Below, piece after piece: positions 29,930 to 37,773 of a stretch of DNA of 64,000 bases. Within the stretch, counting starts at the first letter, position 1. Every line of letters begins with the position of its first letter. The notes under the pieces are model-generated. The model made no database searches, was not told the origin of the DNA, and worked only from the letters and a program-made list of their open reading frames with translations. The position numbers and the translations under genes were made by a program. Origin of the DNA: JACCXG01 sp963785755 (GTDB taxonomy: Bacteria; Acidobacteriota; Vicinamibacteria; Vicinamibacterales; 2-12-FULL-66-21); NCBI GenBank assembly GCA_963785755.1, contig CAWAXG010000057.1, positions 15,350-79,349 of the forward strand, given 5' to 3'.

Positions 29930-30247
29930 TCAGTCCATTCTGAGCGTCGCGATCGGATCGAGACGGGCGGCGCGGAATGCGGGAACCGACGCGGCGAGCA
30001 CGCACGATGTGACGATGACGAGGAGGCTGGCGGCGTACGCCACGGGATCGAAGACATGGACGAGGCCACCGATCAGCGAGGCGAGGGGCGTCGTGATCAG
30101 AACGATCGTCAACGCTGCGGCCAGGCTTCCGCCGGCTATCAGGCCGATGCCGACCGGGCGGAGCGATTGTGACAGCACGAGCCCCACGACGTTTCTCGTG
30201 GTCGCGCCGAGCGCCATCCGCACGCCAATGTCCTTCCAGACCCGCAC
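29930..30247 (-). pseudogene. Orphan C-terminal tail of an ADOP/FtsX permease
   Basis: 106 residues, directly after and in frame with the TAG of the neighbouring ADOP gene: VWKDIGVRMALGATTRNVVG opens a complete last FtsX unit with three membrane helices (IGLIAGGSLAAALTIVLITT; AYAASLLVIVTSCVLAASVP). It ends in the canonical FRAARLDPIATLRMD. It is a second copy of the end that the neighbouring permease already has, and has no N-terminus of its own, so it is the relic of a deleted tandem ADOP. A GTG at 30247 could start it in principle. Confidence 0.75.
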
Positions 30248-32818
30248 CTATTCGCTGCGCAAGGTCGCTGCTGGATCCGCTCGTATCACGCGCCTCGCTG
30301 CCAGCACAGCTGCCAGAATCCCCATGGCACCCAAGAGGACTGGCGCAACCGCCAGCGTGGGCACATCGGCGGGGCCGACCCCATGCAGCAGCGACGCCAG
30401 CGCTGGCCCAACGCTCACTGCGCCAACGATGCCAAGCGCCGCTCCTGCTCCAAGGATGACAGCGCACGGCCGGATCACTGTCCAGAATGCTTCGCGGGGT
30501 GAGGCCCCCAGAGCTAACCTGACTGCGAGTTCGCGCCATCGCGCGGACACGTCGCCCGTCGTGAGGCCGTACACGCCAATCATCGAAAGCAGCAACGCCA
30601 ATCCCGCAAACGTCGCTGCAACCTGCGTGGTGAAGCGGGTCACTGCCCGGCTCTCTTCCACCCCCTCCACCACACGACGCACCCGGTCCGCCGCCAGGTA
30701 CGGCGCCGTTGTACGAATGCGACTCGTGAGCGCCGGGATCATCGACCGAGGATCGCCCTGTGCGCGGGCGATCAGGTACCCTTCCCCTATTGGGAACTGC
30801 TCGATCGCCACGTACAACGCGGGACGGTCGGGTTCGCCGGCTGGCGTGACATCCCCGACGACGCCGACAACAGTCAAGGGGTCCTTACTGAAGGACGTCG
30901 TCAGCCGCGCGGCCAGCGCCGGGCGCCCGCCGAGGAGGTCGCGCACAAAGGTCGTGTTCACGATGGCCACCCGCGGAGCGAGCTGCGTATCCGTGCTCAC
31001 GAACCGCCGGCCAGCCGTGACGGGAATCCCCACTGTATCGAAGTAGGTGGGACTGACGGGTCGCCAGGTGGCCGGCGAATTGAGCTCACGTTCACCCCAC
31101 ACACGCACCGGCGCCCGCAGGCCTGTCACCTGCGTGGGCAACCGCATCGACACCGAGACAGCCTGAACGCCCGGCAGTGTCTCGCTTTGCGCGACCAGCT
31201 CCCGAAACAGTTGTCGAGTGTCTCCGCTGAATGCGCCGCGCAAGTACAAGTCGACGGCGACGAGTTGGTCCACCGCGAATCCGTGGTCGAGCGTGACGAG
31301 GTGCTGCAAGCTGCGGGTCAGCAATCCTGCGCCGACGGTCAGGACGACGGCGATCGCGATCTGTACGAGAACCAACACGCGCCGGCCGTTCGGTCGTGGC
31401 GTCGTGCGCTGCCACCCCACGCGGCTCAGTCCCGCCGATCCAGTCAAGCGCGAGAGGCGGAGGGCAGGTGCGACGCCGACAGCCAGGCCGGTCAGCATAG
31501 TGGCGGCCAGCCCGACGCCGAGAACCCGGCCATCGAGGGAGATCTCCGCCAGCCGCGGGATACTCACCGGCGCCATTGCGACCAGGACGGTGACCGCCCA
31601 GCGTCCGAACAACAAGCCCAGCGCACCACCGGCCAGCGCAAGGACCAGGCTTTCGGTGATCAGCTGTCCGAGTACCCGTGCGCGGGTCGCACCGAGCGCG
31701 CCGCGGACCGCCATTTCTCCGGCACGGTCCGCGCCGCGTGCCCCTACCAACGCGGCCACGTTCGCACAGGCGATGAGCAGCGTCAGCATCGCTGCCGCGA
31801 AGAGCGCTTGAATAGCTGCGCTCACGTGGCCCACGTCCGTTCGCTGTAGATCATCGGCCCACGCTGTGCGCGCGCCGTTGGACGCGACCTGCGCCAGCGT
31901 AGCGATCTCGGTGCTCGCCCGCGCGACGGTCATCTCGCCTCGAAGCCGTCCCACCATGCTCAGTTCTCGGTCATTGTCTTCGCGTTCGCTGGCCCTCAAC
32001 GGCCGCCACGCCTCAGGCTCGCTCGGGTAACCACGACCCGCGGGCATCACGCCGACGACCGTGTGCGGGGCGCCGTCGATCGTGACTGTGCGTCCGACAA
32101 TCGTGCGATCTCCTGAAAACCGACGCTGCCATAGACCGTGCCCGAGGACGACGACCGGTGTACCCGCTGCCATCTCCTCCGTGCTGAACGCCCGGCCGAC
32201 ATCCGGGTACACGCCAAGCGTCGCGAACAGGTCGCCGGCGACCCGGGCGACCACGACGTGGACGGGGTCAATGCCGGCGGCGGCCATCACCCGCGTGGCA
32301 GTCGTGAACGCCGCGGACTCACGGAACACCGTCGCGTCCCCGAAGGTCATGAACTCGTCATAGGTCAGCGCACTCGGGCTGGTGACGGGCGACATGCCGG
32401 CGGTAAAGACACGGACCAGTTCGCGGGAGGCCGGATATGGCAGAGGCCGGAGCAACACCCAATCGACGACGGAAAAGACCGCTGCGTTGAGCCCGATGCC
32501 GATCGCGAGCGACAACGTGGCGGTGGCCGTGGCGATCGGATGGCGTCGCAACATTCGCACCGCATACGTCGCGTCGCGTCGCGCATCGTCGAGCCAGCGA
32601 AACGCTCGTGCATCCCGGTGCCGCTCCTTGGTCTGGTCGATGCCACCCAGCGCGAGCCGGGCGGAGCGGCGGGCCTCGTCAGCGGACAGTCCGCGACGCC
32701 GATGCTCATCTTCGAGCAACAAGAGATGCGAGACGATCTCGCGTTCGAGTCCGGCCTCCTCGCGACCCGGTCGAATGACGTTGATGAGTCGCCGGAGGAA
32801 CCTCTTGAGGTGACCCAT
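30248..32818 (-). CDS. ADOP-family permease (856 aa)
   Basis: Intact ADOP: prefix domain (REEAGLEREIVSHLLLLEDE), first membrane segment (ATATATLSLAIGIGLNAAVF), periplasmic core, FtsX unit (ADRAGEMAVRGALGATRARV), second core and last FtsX unit (RWRELAVRLALGASPREAFW), ending RRVIRADPAATLRSE. The ATG at 32818 shares its A with the PadR TGA (TGATG). The stop TAG is followed at once, in frame, by the tail of another ADOP. Third PadR-ADOP pair in a row on this strand. Confidence 0.93.
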   Translation of the reverse strand: MGHLKRFLRRLINVIRPGREEAGLEREIVSHLLLLEDEHRRRGLSADEARRSARLALGGIDQTKERHRDARAFRWLDDARRDATYAVRMLRRHPIATATATLSLAIGIGLNAAVFSVVDWVLLRPLPYPASRELVRVFTAGMSPVTSPSALTYDEFMTFGDATVFRESAAFTTATRVMAAAGIDPVHVVVARVAGDLFATLGVYPDVGRAFSTEEMAAGTPVVVLGHGLWQRRFSGDRTIVGRTVTIDGAPHTVVGVMPAGRGYPSEPEAWRPLRASEREDNDRELSMVGRLRGEMTVARASTEIATLAQVASNGARTAWADDLQRTDVGHVSAAIQALFAAAMLTLLIACANVAALVGARGADRAGEMAVRGALGATRARVLGQLITESLVLALAGGALGLLFGRWAVTVLVAMAPVSIPRLAEISLDGRVLGVGLAATMLTGLAVGVAPALRLSRLTGSAGLSRVGWQRTTPRPNGRRVLVLVQIAIAVVLTVGAGLLTRSLQHLVTLDHGFAVDQLVAVDLYLRGAFSGDTRQLFRELVAQSETLPGVQAVSVSMRLPTQVTGLRAPVRVWGERELNSPATWRPVSPTYFDTVGIPVTAGRRFVSTDTQLAPRVAIVNTTFVRDLLGGRPALAARLTTSFSKDPLTVVGVVGDVTPAGEPDRPALYVAIEQFPIGEGYLIARAQGDPRSMIPALTSRIRTTAPYLAADRVRRVVEGVEESRAVTRFTTQVAATFAGLALLLSMIGVYGLTTGDVSARWRELAVRLALGASPREAFWTVIRPCAVILGAGAALGIVGAVSVGPALASLLHGVGPADVPTLAVAPVLLGAMGILAAVLAARRVIRADPAATLRSE

Positions 32819-33171
32819 CACTCGGCCTCGCTCGACAGCAGCCGATTCACGAGAGCCGCCGAACGGTGCCACCGGTCAATCTGGTCCTCAAGGGCTCGCG
32901 TCCCTGACTTCGTGATCGCGTAGTACTTCGCCTCGCGGTTGCTTTCGGTCGTCTGCCACGTTCCCTTGATCCAACCTCTCTGCTCAAGGCGGACGAGCGC
33001 GGGATACAGCGTGCCCTGGTTCAGCCTGACAGGCTGTTCGGCAATCTGCTCGAGCCGCGCAGCGATCCCGTAGGCGTGTTGTGGTCCCATGGTCGTGAGC
33101 GTGCGGAGCACGATGAGATCGAGCGTACCCGGCAGCAGCTCGACACGCGGGACCTCTCCACTAGAAGGCAT
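32818..33171 (-). CDS. PadR-family transcriptional regulator
   Basis: 117 residues: ELLPGTLDLIVLRTLTTMGP, PVRLNQGTLYPALVRLEQRG and REAKYYAITKSGTRALEDQI are typical of PadR, and the winged helix is followed by a C-terminal helix. It overlaps the ADOP start. A dyad TCTCCACTA / TAGTAGAGA surrounds its start codon (33155-33179). Confidence 0.93.
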   Translation of the reverse strand: MPSSGEVPRVELLPGTLDLIVLRTLTTMGPQHAYGIAARLEQIAEQPVRLNQGTLYPALVRLEQRGWIKGTWQTTESNREAKYYAITKSGTRALEDQIDRWHRSAALVNRLLSSEAE

Positions 33172-33179
33172 AGTAGAGA
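33155..33179. promoter_or_regulatory. Inverted-repeat operator over the PadR start codon
   Basis: TCTCCACTA (33155-33163) and TAGTAGAGA (33171-33179) are inverted copies with eight of nine matches and a 7-base spacer holding part of the start codon. This is the same arrangement as at the neighbouring PadR gene, so autorepression is a reasonable inference. Confidence 0.45.
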
Positions 33180-33192
33180 ATCTGCCTCATCT

Positions 33193-33211
33193 CCACTTGT
33201 TAATCAAGTGG
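33193..33211. promoter_or_regulatory. Perfect palindrome upstream of PadR gene
   Basis: CCACTTG at 33193-33199 and CAAGTGG at 33205-33211 flank TTAAT, 22 bases upstream of the PadR start. It could be a second operator half-set or a site for another regulator. The AT-rich centre may overlap the promoter. Confidence 0.4.
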
Positions 33212-33251
33212 AATCACGAAGGAGCAGTCGGCGAGCGGCCGTCCACCGAGG

Positions 33252-33410
33252 GTGCTTGCCGAAACGCAGGTTGAGCTCGTGCCGCGGACCAATGGCGGCT
33301 ACCGGGCCCGGAATCTGGTGATCGGGCGTGCCGGCTACCTCGCCGAGATCATCCAAGCCGCGCTCTGCGCCGGGCAGGAGGGCAGCGATCACTTCGATCG
33401 ACCGCGATGA
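33252..33410 (+). pseudogene. Possible short coding remnant
   Basis: A plus-strand frame from GTG 33252 reads VLAETQVELVPRTNGGYRAR and NLVIGRAGYLAEIIQAALCA before TGA 33408-33410. Composition is protein-like but the family is not recognised and no ribosome binding site is evident. Probably the end of a lost gene. Confidence 0.2.
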
Positions 33411-33451
33411 ACGGGTTTAGGGGCCGAGAAACACTCCAGCGAGGTCGGGCG

Positions 33452-33511
33452 CCTTCGGTCCTTCGCGGCGCGTTCGCTGACGCTCGCCACGAAGGCACGA
33501 AGGACCGAAGG
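33452..33511. repeat. Inverted repeat, 14-bp arms
   Basis: CCTTCGGTCCTTCG at 33452-33465 and its exact reverse complement at 33498-33511 are separated by 32 bases. A partial extra copy of the motif (CGAAGGCACGAAGG) precedes the second arm. It lies in the non-coding stretch before the plus-strand ADOP gene and may be a small dispersed palindromic repeat. Confidence 0.7.
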
Positions 33512-33664
33512 ACTGGCGAAGAACCATTCGTGTTTCAGTAAGATACGCCCGAGATCGAAAGATCGTACGGGGCCAGCCGGAGGCACTGTCGAAATCCCGG
33601 CGGCCACTTCGACTATTGCCTGAAAGGGAATGCGTGGGCCCATCACGGGCCCGGCACGAGCGCT

Positions 33665-36106
33665 ATGAGCTGGATCACCGACCTTCGTTTTGCCCTTCGG
33701 TCGCTCGCCCGAGCCAAGGGCCTGGTCATCACCGTCGTTCTCACGCTCGCGCTGGGGATCGGCGCCAACGCGGCGATCTTCAGCCTCGTCCGCGGCGTGC
33801 TGCTGAGGCCGCTTGTCAATCGCGAGGCGGACCGGCTCATCTACATCCGGCAGAGCGCGCCGGGCATCGGGGTGGCGAACGCGAACTTCTCGGTGCCGGA
33901 GCTGAAGGATCTGCGGGAGTCGGTGAGGTCGCTCAGCGCGTTCGGCGACTTCTCGACCATCGAGTTCACGATGGTCGGCCTCGGCGATCCGCGGACCGTC
34001 CGCGCGGGGGTGGTCGGCGGCTCCTACTTCGAGGTGATGGGCCTGCGGCCGGTGATGGGCCGGCTGCTGGGACCGTCGGACGATGGGCCGAAGGCGGACG
34101 GCGCGGCGGTGCTGACGTACCGGTTCTGGACGAGCGCGTTCAAGAGCGATCCAAACGTGATCGGCAAGCAGGTCCGGCTGAGCGATCGGCCGGCGACGAT
34201 CGTCGGCGTGCTCGAGCCGTCAGTTCCCTATCCTCAGGAGACCGAGATCATCGCCAACGTCGTCACGAGCCCGCATCACCTCGACGCGACGATGGTCGAT
34301 GGGCGCGTGCACCGCATGACCGAGCTGTTCGGGCGTCTGGCGCCGGGCGCGACGCTCGAGGGGGCGCTCGCGGAACTGCGCGTCGCGCATACGGCGATGG
34401 TGCAGGGGCACCCCGAGGCCTACGAGAAGCAGGCCGACTTCCGCATCGACTCGAAGGGGCTGCGCGACGAGATCATCTCGCCGGCGCGGACGATCCTGCT
34501 GGTGCTGCTGGCAGCGTCCGGACTCGTCTTCATCGTCGCGTGCTCGAACGTGGCGAACCTGATTCTGGCGCGTTCGGTGCGCCGCGAGGGGGAACTGGCG
34601 ATTCGCGCCGCGCTCGGCGCCGGCACGGGCGCGCTGCGGCGGACGCTGCTCGCCGAGAGCGTGCTCCTCTGTGCCACCGGCGCCGTGCTTGCGGTCGCGA
34701 TCGCACGGCCGATGGTTGCGGTGCTGTCGCTCTACGCGGCGCGCTTCTCGGTGCGCGCGCACGACGTCACGGTCGATTCGAGCCTGCTCTGGGTCGGCGG
34801 CGGACTCGCGATCGCCGCGGCGGTGCTGCTGGCGTTCGTGCCGCGGCTGCCGTCGGCGGATGCCGCCAACGGGATGGGGTTGTCGGGCCGCGGCGTCCGG
34901 CTGACGTCTGGCACGAACCGCCGGCTGCGCGTGTTCGCAGTGACGCAGATCGGCGCGTCGTTCGTGCTGGTCGCCGGCGCCGGAATGCTGATCACGACGC
35001 TCTTCGCGCTGCAGCGCCAGCAGACCGGCTTCCGCGGCAACCTGCTGGCGGTGAACGTGCCGGTCGTGTCCTACACGCGGAAACCCGCGGACGTCGCGCG
35101 CTTCTACCAGGAAGCGATCCGCCGGATCTCGGAGCTGCCTGGGGTCGAGCGCGTGGCGCTCGGGACGGTCGTGCCGTGGCGCGATCCGGGTTTCTTCGCC
35201 GCCCAGTTCACGGTGGAAGGCTACCGCAAGGCGAATGGGGAAGAGGATCCGCGCGCGCAGTTCCGGACCGTCTCGCCGGGCTTCTTCAGTGCGCTCGGCG
35301 TGAAGCTCATCGCCGGCCGCGACTTCAACGACGGCGATCGCGGGGATGGCGAGAAGGTCGTCATCATCAGCGAGAGCCTCGCGCGCCGGATGCTGCCGAG
35401 CATGGACGCCGTGAATCGCCGGATGATGTGGACGGATCCGGTCACCAAGTTCATCGGCGTCAGCACCGGCCCCCGGCGCATCGTCGGGGTGGTCGCCGAC
35501 GTGGACGACGAGCACCTGGTGCCCGAGCCGACGATGACGGTGTATCACCCGATCGAGCAGGAGATGAGCGGCGGCCGGCTCTTCATCCACGCGAAGATGG
35601 ATCCGTATGCGCTCGTGCCGCCGGTGACGAAGGTGATCCGCGAGCTGGCGAACGATCAGCCGGTGGAGCGGGCGGCGACGCTCGACGACATCCGCGCCGA
35701 GGTGCTGGCGCCGACGCGGGTCAACGCGCTGGTGTTCGGCGGATTCGCCGGGGTGGCGCTGCTCATCGCGATCGTCGGCGTGGCGGGCGTGCTGGCGTTC
35801 TCGGTCAGCGCGCGAACGCGCGAGTTCGGCGTGCGACTCGCGATCGGCTCGACGCCGACGCACCTGCTGGTGCGCGTCCTGCGGGAGGGCGCCGCGATCG
35901 GCATCGGCGGCATCGTCGCGGGCGCGATCGGCGGGGTGCTGCTCTCGCGGATCGTCGGCAGCTTCGTGCCCGACGCGCAGATGCCCGGGATCGCGCCGAT
36001 CGCCGGCGCGGCGTTCGTCCTCGTCGTCGCCGCGATCGTTGCGTCGCTGACGCCGGCGGCGCGGGCCTCGCGCGTGGACGTGGTTTGCGCGCTCAGAGCG
36101 GAATAG
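33665..36106 (+). CDS. ADOP-family permease without prefix domain or PadR partner (813 aa)
   Basis: Starts directly with the first permease segment (SWITDLRFALRSLARAKGLV, TLALGIGANAAIFSLVRGVL), so it lacks the N-terminal helical prefix of the other ADOPs here. Two cores and two FtsX units follow (REGELAIRAALGAGTGALRR; TREFGVRLAIGSTPTHLLVR), ending ARASRVDVVCALRAE. It is on the strand opposite the three paired ADOPs and has no PadR gene beside it. A CACGAGCG stretch rather than a strong ribosome binding site precedes the ATG. Codon use is more GC-biased than in the neighbours. Confidence 0.92.
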   Translation: MSWITDLRFALRSLARAKGLVITVVLTLALGIGANAAIFSLVRGVLLRPLVNREADRLIYIRQSAPGIGVANANFSVPELKDLRESVRSLSAFGDFSTIEFTMVGLGDPRTVRAGVVGGSYFEVMGLRPVMGRLLGPSDDGPKADGAAVLTYRFWTSAFKSDPNVIGKQVRLSDRPATIVGVLEPSVPYPQETEIIANVVTSPHHLDATMVDGRVHRMTELFGRLAPGATLEGALAELRVAHTAMVQGHPEAYEKQADFRIDSKGLRDEIISPARTILLVLLAASGLVFIVACSNVANLILARSVRREGELAIRAALGAGTGALRRTLLAESVLLCATGAVLAVAIARPMVAVLSLYAARFSVRAHDVTVDSSLLWVGGGLAIAAAVLLAFVPRLPSADAANGMGLSGRGVRLTSGTNRRLRVFAVTQIGASFVLVAGAGMLITTLFALQRQQTGFRGNLLAVNVPVVSYTRKPADVARFYQEAIRRISELPGVERVALGTVVPWRDPGFFAAQFTVEGYRKANGEEDPRAQFRTVSPGFFSALGVKLIAGRDFNDGDRGDGEKVVIISESLARRMLPSMDAVNRRMMWTDPVTKFIGVSTGPRRIVGVVADVDDEHLVPEPTMTVYHPIEQEMSGGRLFIHAKMDPYALVPPVTKVIRELANDQPVERAATLDDIRAEVLAPTRVNALVFGGFAGVALLIAIVGVAGVLAFSVSARTREFGVRLAIGSTPTHLLVRVLREGAAIGIGGIVAGAIGGVLLSRIVGSFVPDAQMPGIAPIAGAAFVLVVAAIVASLTPAARASRVDVVCALRAE

Positions 36107-36118
36107 CGGCCGGGCCGC

Positions 36119-36399
36119 TCACGCACACCACGACGAAGCCGAAGATGAGGACGGCGCCAGCGTCTCCTCGTCCTTGGCGTAGACCGGCACCTCGAACCCG
36201 AGCTCCTGCAGAAGGCCATCCACTCGGGTGTGACTTGATCGAACCCGATGCCTTCATGCTTGAGGATGTCGCGCGTGACGACGAAGTTCTCCTGCAGGAA
36301 GTGGTACGGCTCGATCGGCTCCTGTTCCGCTTCGTCGGGAGGATCGGCCGCCGGCGGCGGCGGGCGCGCGGGCGGCTGGTCGGCCTTACCGAAAGAGGC
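36119..36399 (-). pseudogene. Decayed gene fragment, function unknown
   Basis: A minus-strand frame opens right after a TAG and reads a Pro-rich stretch, then EQEPIEPYHFLQENFVVTRD and ILKHEGIGFDQVTPE. It then shifts by one base to GLLQELGFEVPVYAKDEE before a TGA at 36121-36119. No start codon is present. The protein-like composition and conserved frame on both sides of the shift suggest the remnant of a real gene. Not recognised. Confidence 0.35.
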
Positions 36400-36648
36400 C
36401 TATGAATCGCACGCGGTCGGTAAGCCACGGGCCACGCGCAGAACCGTTCGTCCTTCACCGCTGCGACCCTTGCAGCGACGGGTGCTGGGGCGCAGATCCG
36501 TCAATGCACCAGACGCGCACGTTGCGGTTCGATTGACTACTTGGGATTGAGAGTTCGATATCAGCACGTTAGAGCTGGTGAGCCACACAGGAATCGAATC
36601 GGCGGTCGCGCCGAGGGTCCACGTCGGATTACTAACGAGCAGTCGCTA

Positions 36649-36686
36649 AGTGGCTTCTGAAACGGGAGCTGGAGTCGGAAGCCACT
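36649..36686. repeat. Inverted repeat, 9-bp arms
   Basis: AGTGGCTTC at 36649-36657 pairs exactly with GAAGCCACT at 36678-36686 over a 20-base loop. It lies in debris between the ADOP gene and the cold-shock gene, in a stretch (36400-36748) where no gene is seen. Confidence 0.5.
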
Positions 36687-36748
36687 GCGGCGTCAGCCAG
36701 GAGTAATCCCGTCCGCTCGGTCAGCCCGACCGTATGATCCACAACGTT

Positions 36749-36814
36749 TTGACCCTGACTCCAGGCACCCGTCTCGGCCCGTATGAGATTGTCTCCGCCC
36801 GCCATCACTGTTAG
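36749..36814 (+). pseudogene. N-terminal stub of a Ser/Thr protein kinase
   Basis: TTG 36749 begins LTLTPGTRLGPYEIVSA, then reaches a stop (TAG 36812-36814) after 21 residues. This is the near-invariant opening of acidobacterial Ser/Thr kinases, where the glycine loop should follow immediately. The rest of the kinase is gone. It is not part of the intact kinase gene at 37774-40737, which lies on the other strand and starts differently. Confidence 0.65.
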
Positions 36815-36855
36815 AGAACTGAGCGGGGGCAGGAGGAGAGGGCCGGGGATTCGAG

Positions 36856-36879
36856 GAGAGGGCGCCATGGCGCCCTCTC
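36856..36879 (-). terminator. Perfect palindrome downstream of the cold-shock gene
   Basis: A 24-base perfect palindrome with 12-base arms (GAGAGGGCGCCA and its complement) starts 21 bases after the cold-shock stop. It can form a strong stem but lacks a T-tract, so factor-independent termination is uncertain. It could also stabilise the 3' end of the mRNA. Confidence 0.5.
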
Positions 36880-36899
36880 ACGAAATGGTGCCGATCCGC

Positions 36900-37097
36900 C
36901 TAGGCTTCGCGGACGTTCTCGGCGCGCGGACCCTTGGGGCCCTGCCCGGTCTGGAACGTGACGGCCTGCCCCTCACGAAGCGAGTCGAACGACTGGCACG
37001 CCGACTGATGGAAGAAGTACTCCTGGCCCGACTCATCGGCCACGAAGCCGAAGCCCTTGCCCGAGACGATACGCTTGATGGTGCCCTTGGATGACAT
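36900..37097 (-). CDS. Cold-shock protein, CspA family
   Basis: 65 residues forming one cold-shock domain: GTIKRIVSGKGFGFVADESG contains RNP1 (KGFGFV), and YFFHQSACQSFDSL replaces the usual VFVHxS-type RNP2. It ends with PKGPRAENVREA, the usual last strand. Binds RNA or single-stranded DNA and acts as an RNA chaperone. The start at ATG 37097 gives the standard length; an upstream ATG at 37115 would add six residues. Confidence 0.93.
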   Translation of the reverse strand: MSSKGTIKRIVSGKGFGFVADESGQEYFFHQSACQSFDSLREGQAVTFQTGQGPKGPRAENVREA

Positions 37098-37436
37098 GTG
37101 AAACTCCCAGTTCATCTGAACGAAAAACGCCTATCGGGCCGAGGCGCGGAGAATCCCGCGCCATTGTCTCCGACTCGTCTGCGTGGTCCAGAAGGGGTTC
37201 GTGCAGCCCACCGGGAGGGTGGGCGAGGCGAATGCAGTTCAGGCTCAGCGTAGAAGCGGCGTGTAGACCAGCCCCAAGTGTATCAGGTATTGGTCGCCAG
37301 CTTCCAGACAGGGCAACTCCATAGACCTGACCTACAGGACCACAGTACGGAGGGCTCGTGAAGAGAGTGTTCGGCTTTTAGTCTTCAGTCCGCTTCCAGC
37401 GCTCTGGTGTCACCGCATCTCGCGCCGCCATTCTAA

Positions 37437-37601
37437 CTGCACTACACCACGTTCAAGCAGATCACCGACGATATCGACGACGCGCGCGTGTACGGCGGAA
37501 TCCATTTTCGATGCGACCAGGAGGCTGGTGGCCGCTTGGGGCGCGACATCGCGACGTTCATCTACAAGAACAACTTGCGCGGACCGAACGACCCCGAGTA
37601 A
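37437..37601 (+). pseudogene. C-terminal remnant of a vanadium-dependent haloperoxidase/PAP2 protein
   Basis: After an in-frame TAA the plus strand reads HYTTFKQITDDIDDARVYGG, IHFRCDQEAGGRLGRDIATF and IYKNNLRG to a TAA at 37599-37601. The RVYGGIHFR motif with the following G..LG helix is the hallmark end of vanadium haloperoxidase-related PAP2 proteins. The N-terminal bulk of about 400 residues is absent. The rest of 37098-37773 holds no recognisable gene. Confidence 0.7.
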
Positions 37602-37773
37602 TCCACGTCAGGTTGGAGGCTGCACTTCAGGTTCTCGCCGCCGATGACTGGTGATGCGCGCACAATCATCCTCACGATGTGGAACTCCACAACTTGACCC
37701 GACTGAACCGTACGAAGTTGTAACGCAGAACGGTAGCGCGGCTCATGAGTTCACGGAGAACGTGGCCGGAAGT

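Noticed and set aside
29604..30539. A 311-codon minus-strand frame
   Set aside because: It overlaps the ADOP end and remnant in another frame; Arg/Ser-rich noise.
33452..33511. CRISPR-like repeats of CGAAGG
   Set aside because: Only one inverted pair plus a partial copy, no regular spacer length and no cas genes.
33616..36405. A 929-codon plus-strand frame and a 547-codon minus-strand frame over the ADOP gene
   Set aside because: Both are shadows of the ADOP at 33665-36106, with Arg/Ala/Asp-rich text and no recognisable motif.
36541..36620. Possible tRNA-like segment with GAATCGAATC
   Set aside because: No complete cloverleaf or matching acceptor stem could be found.
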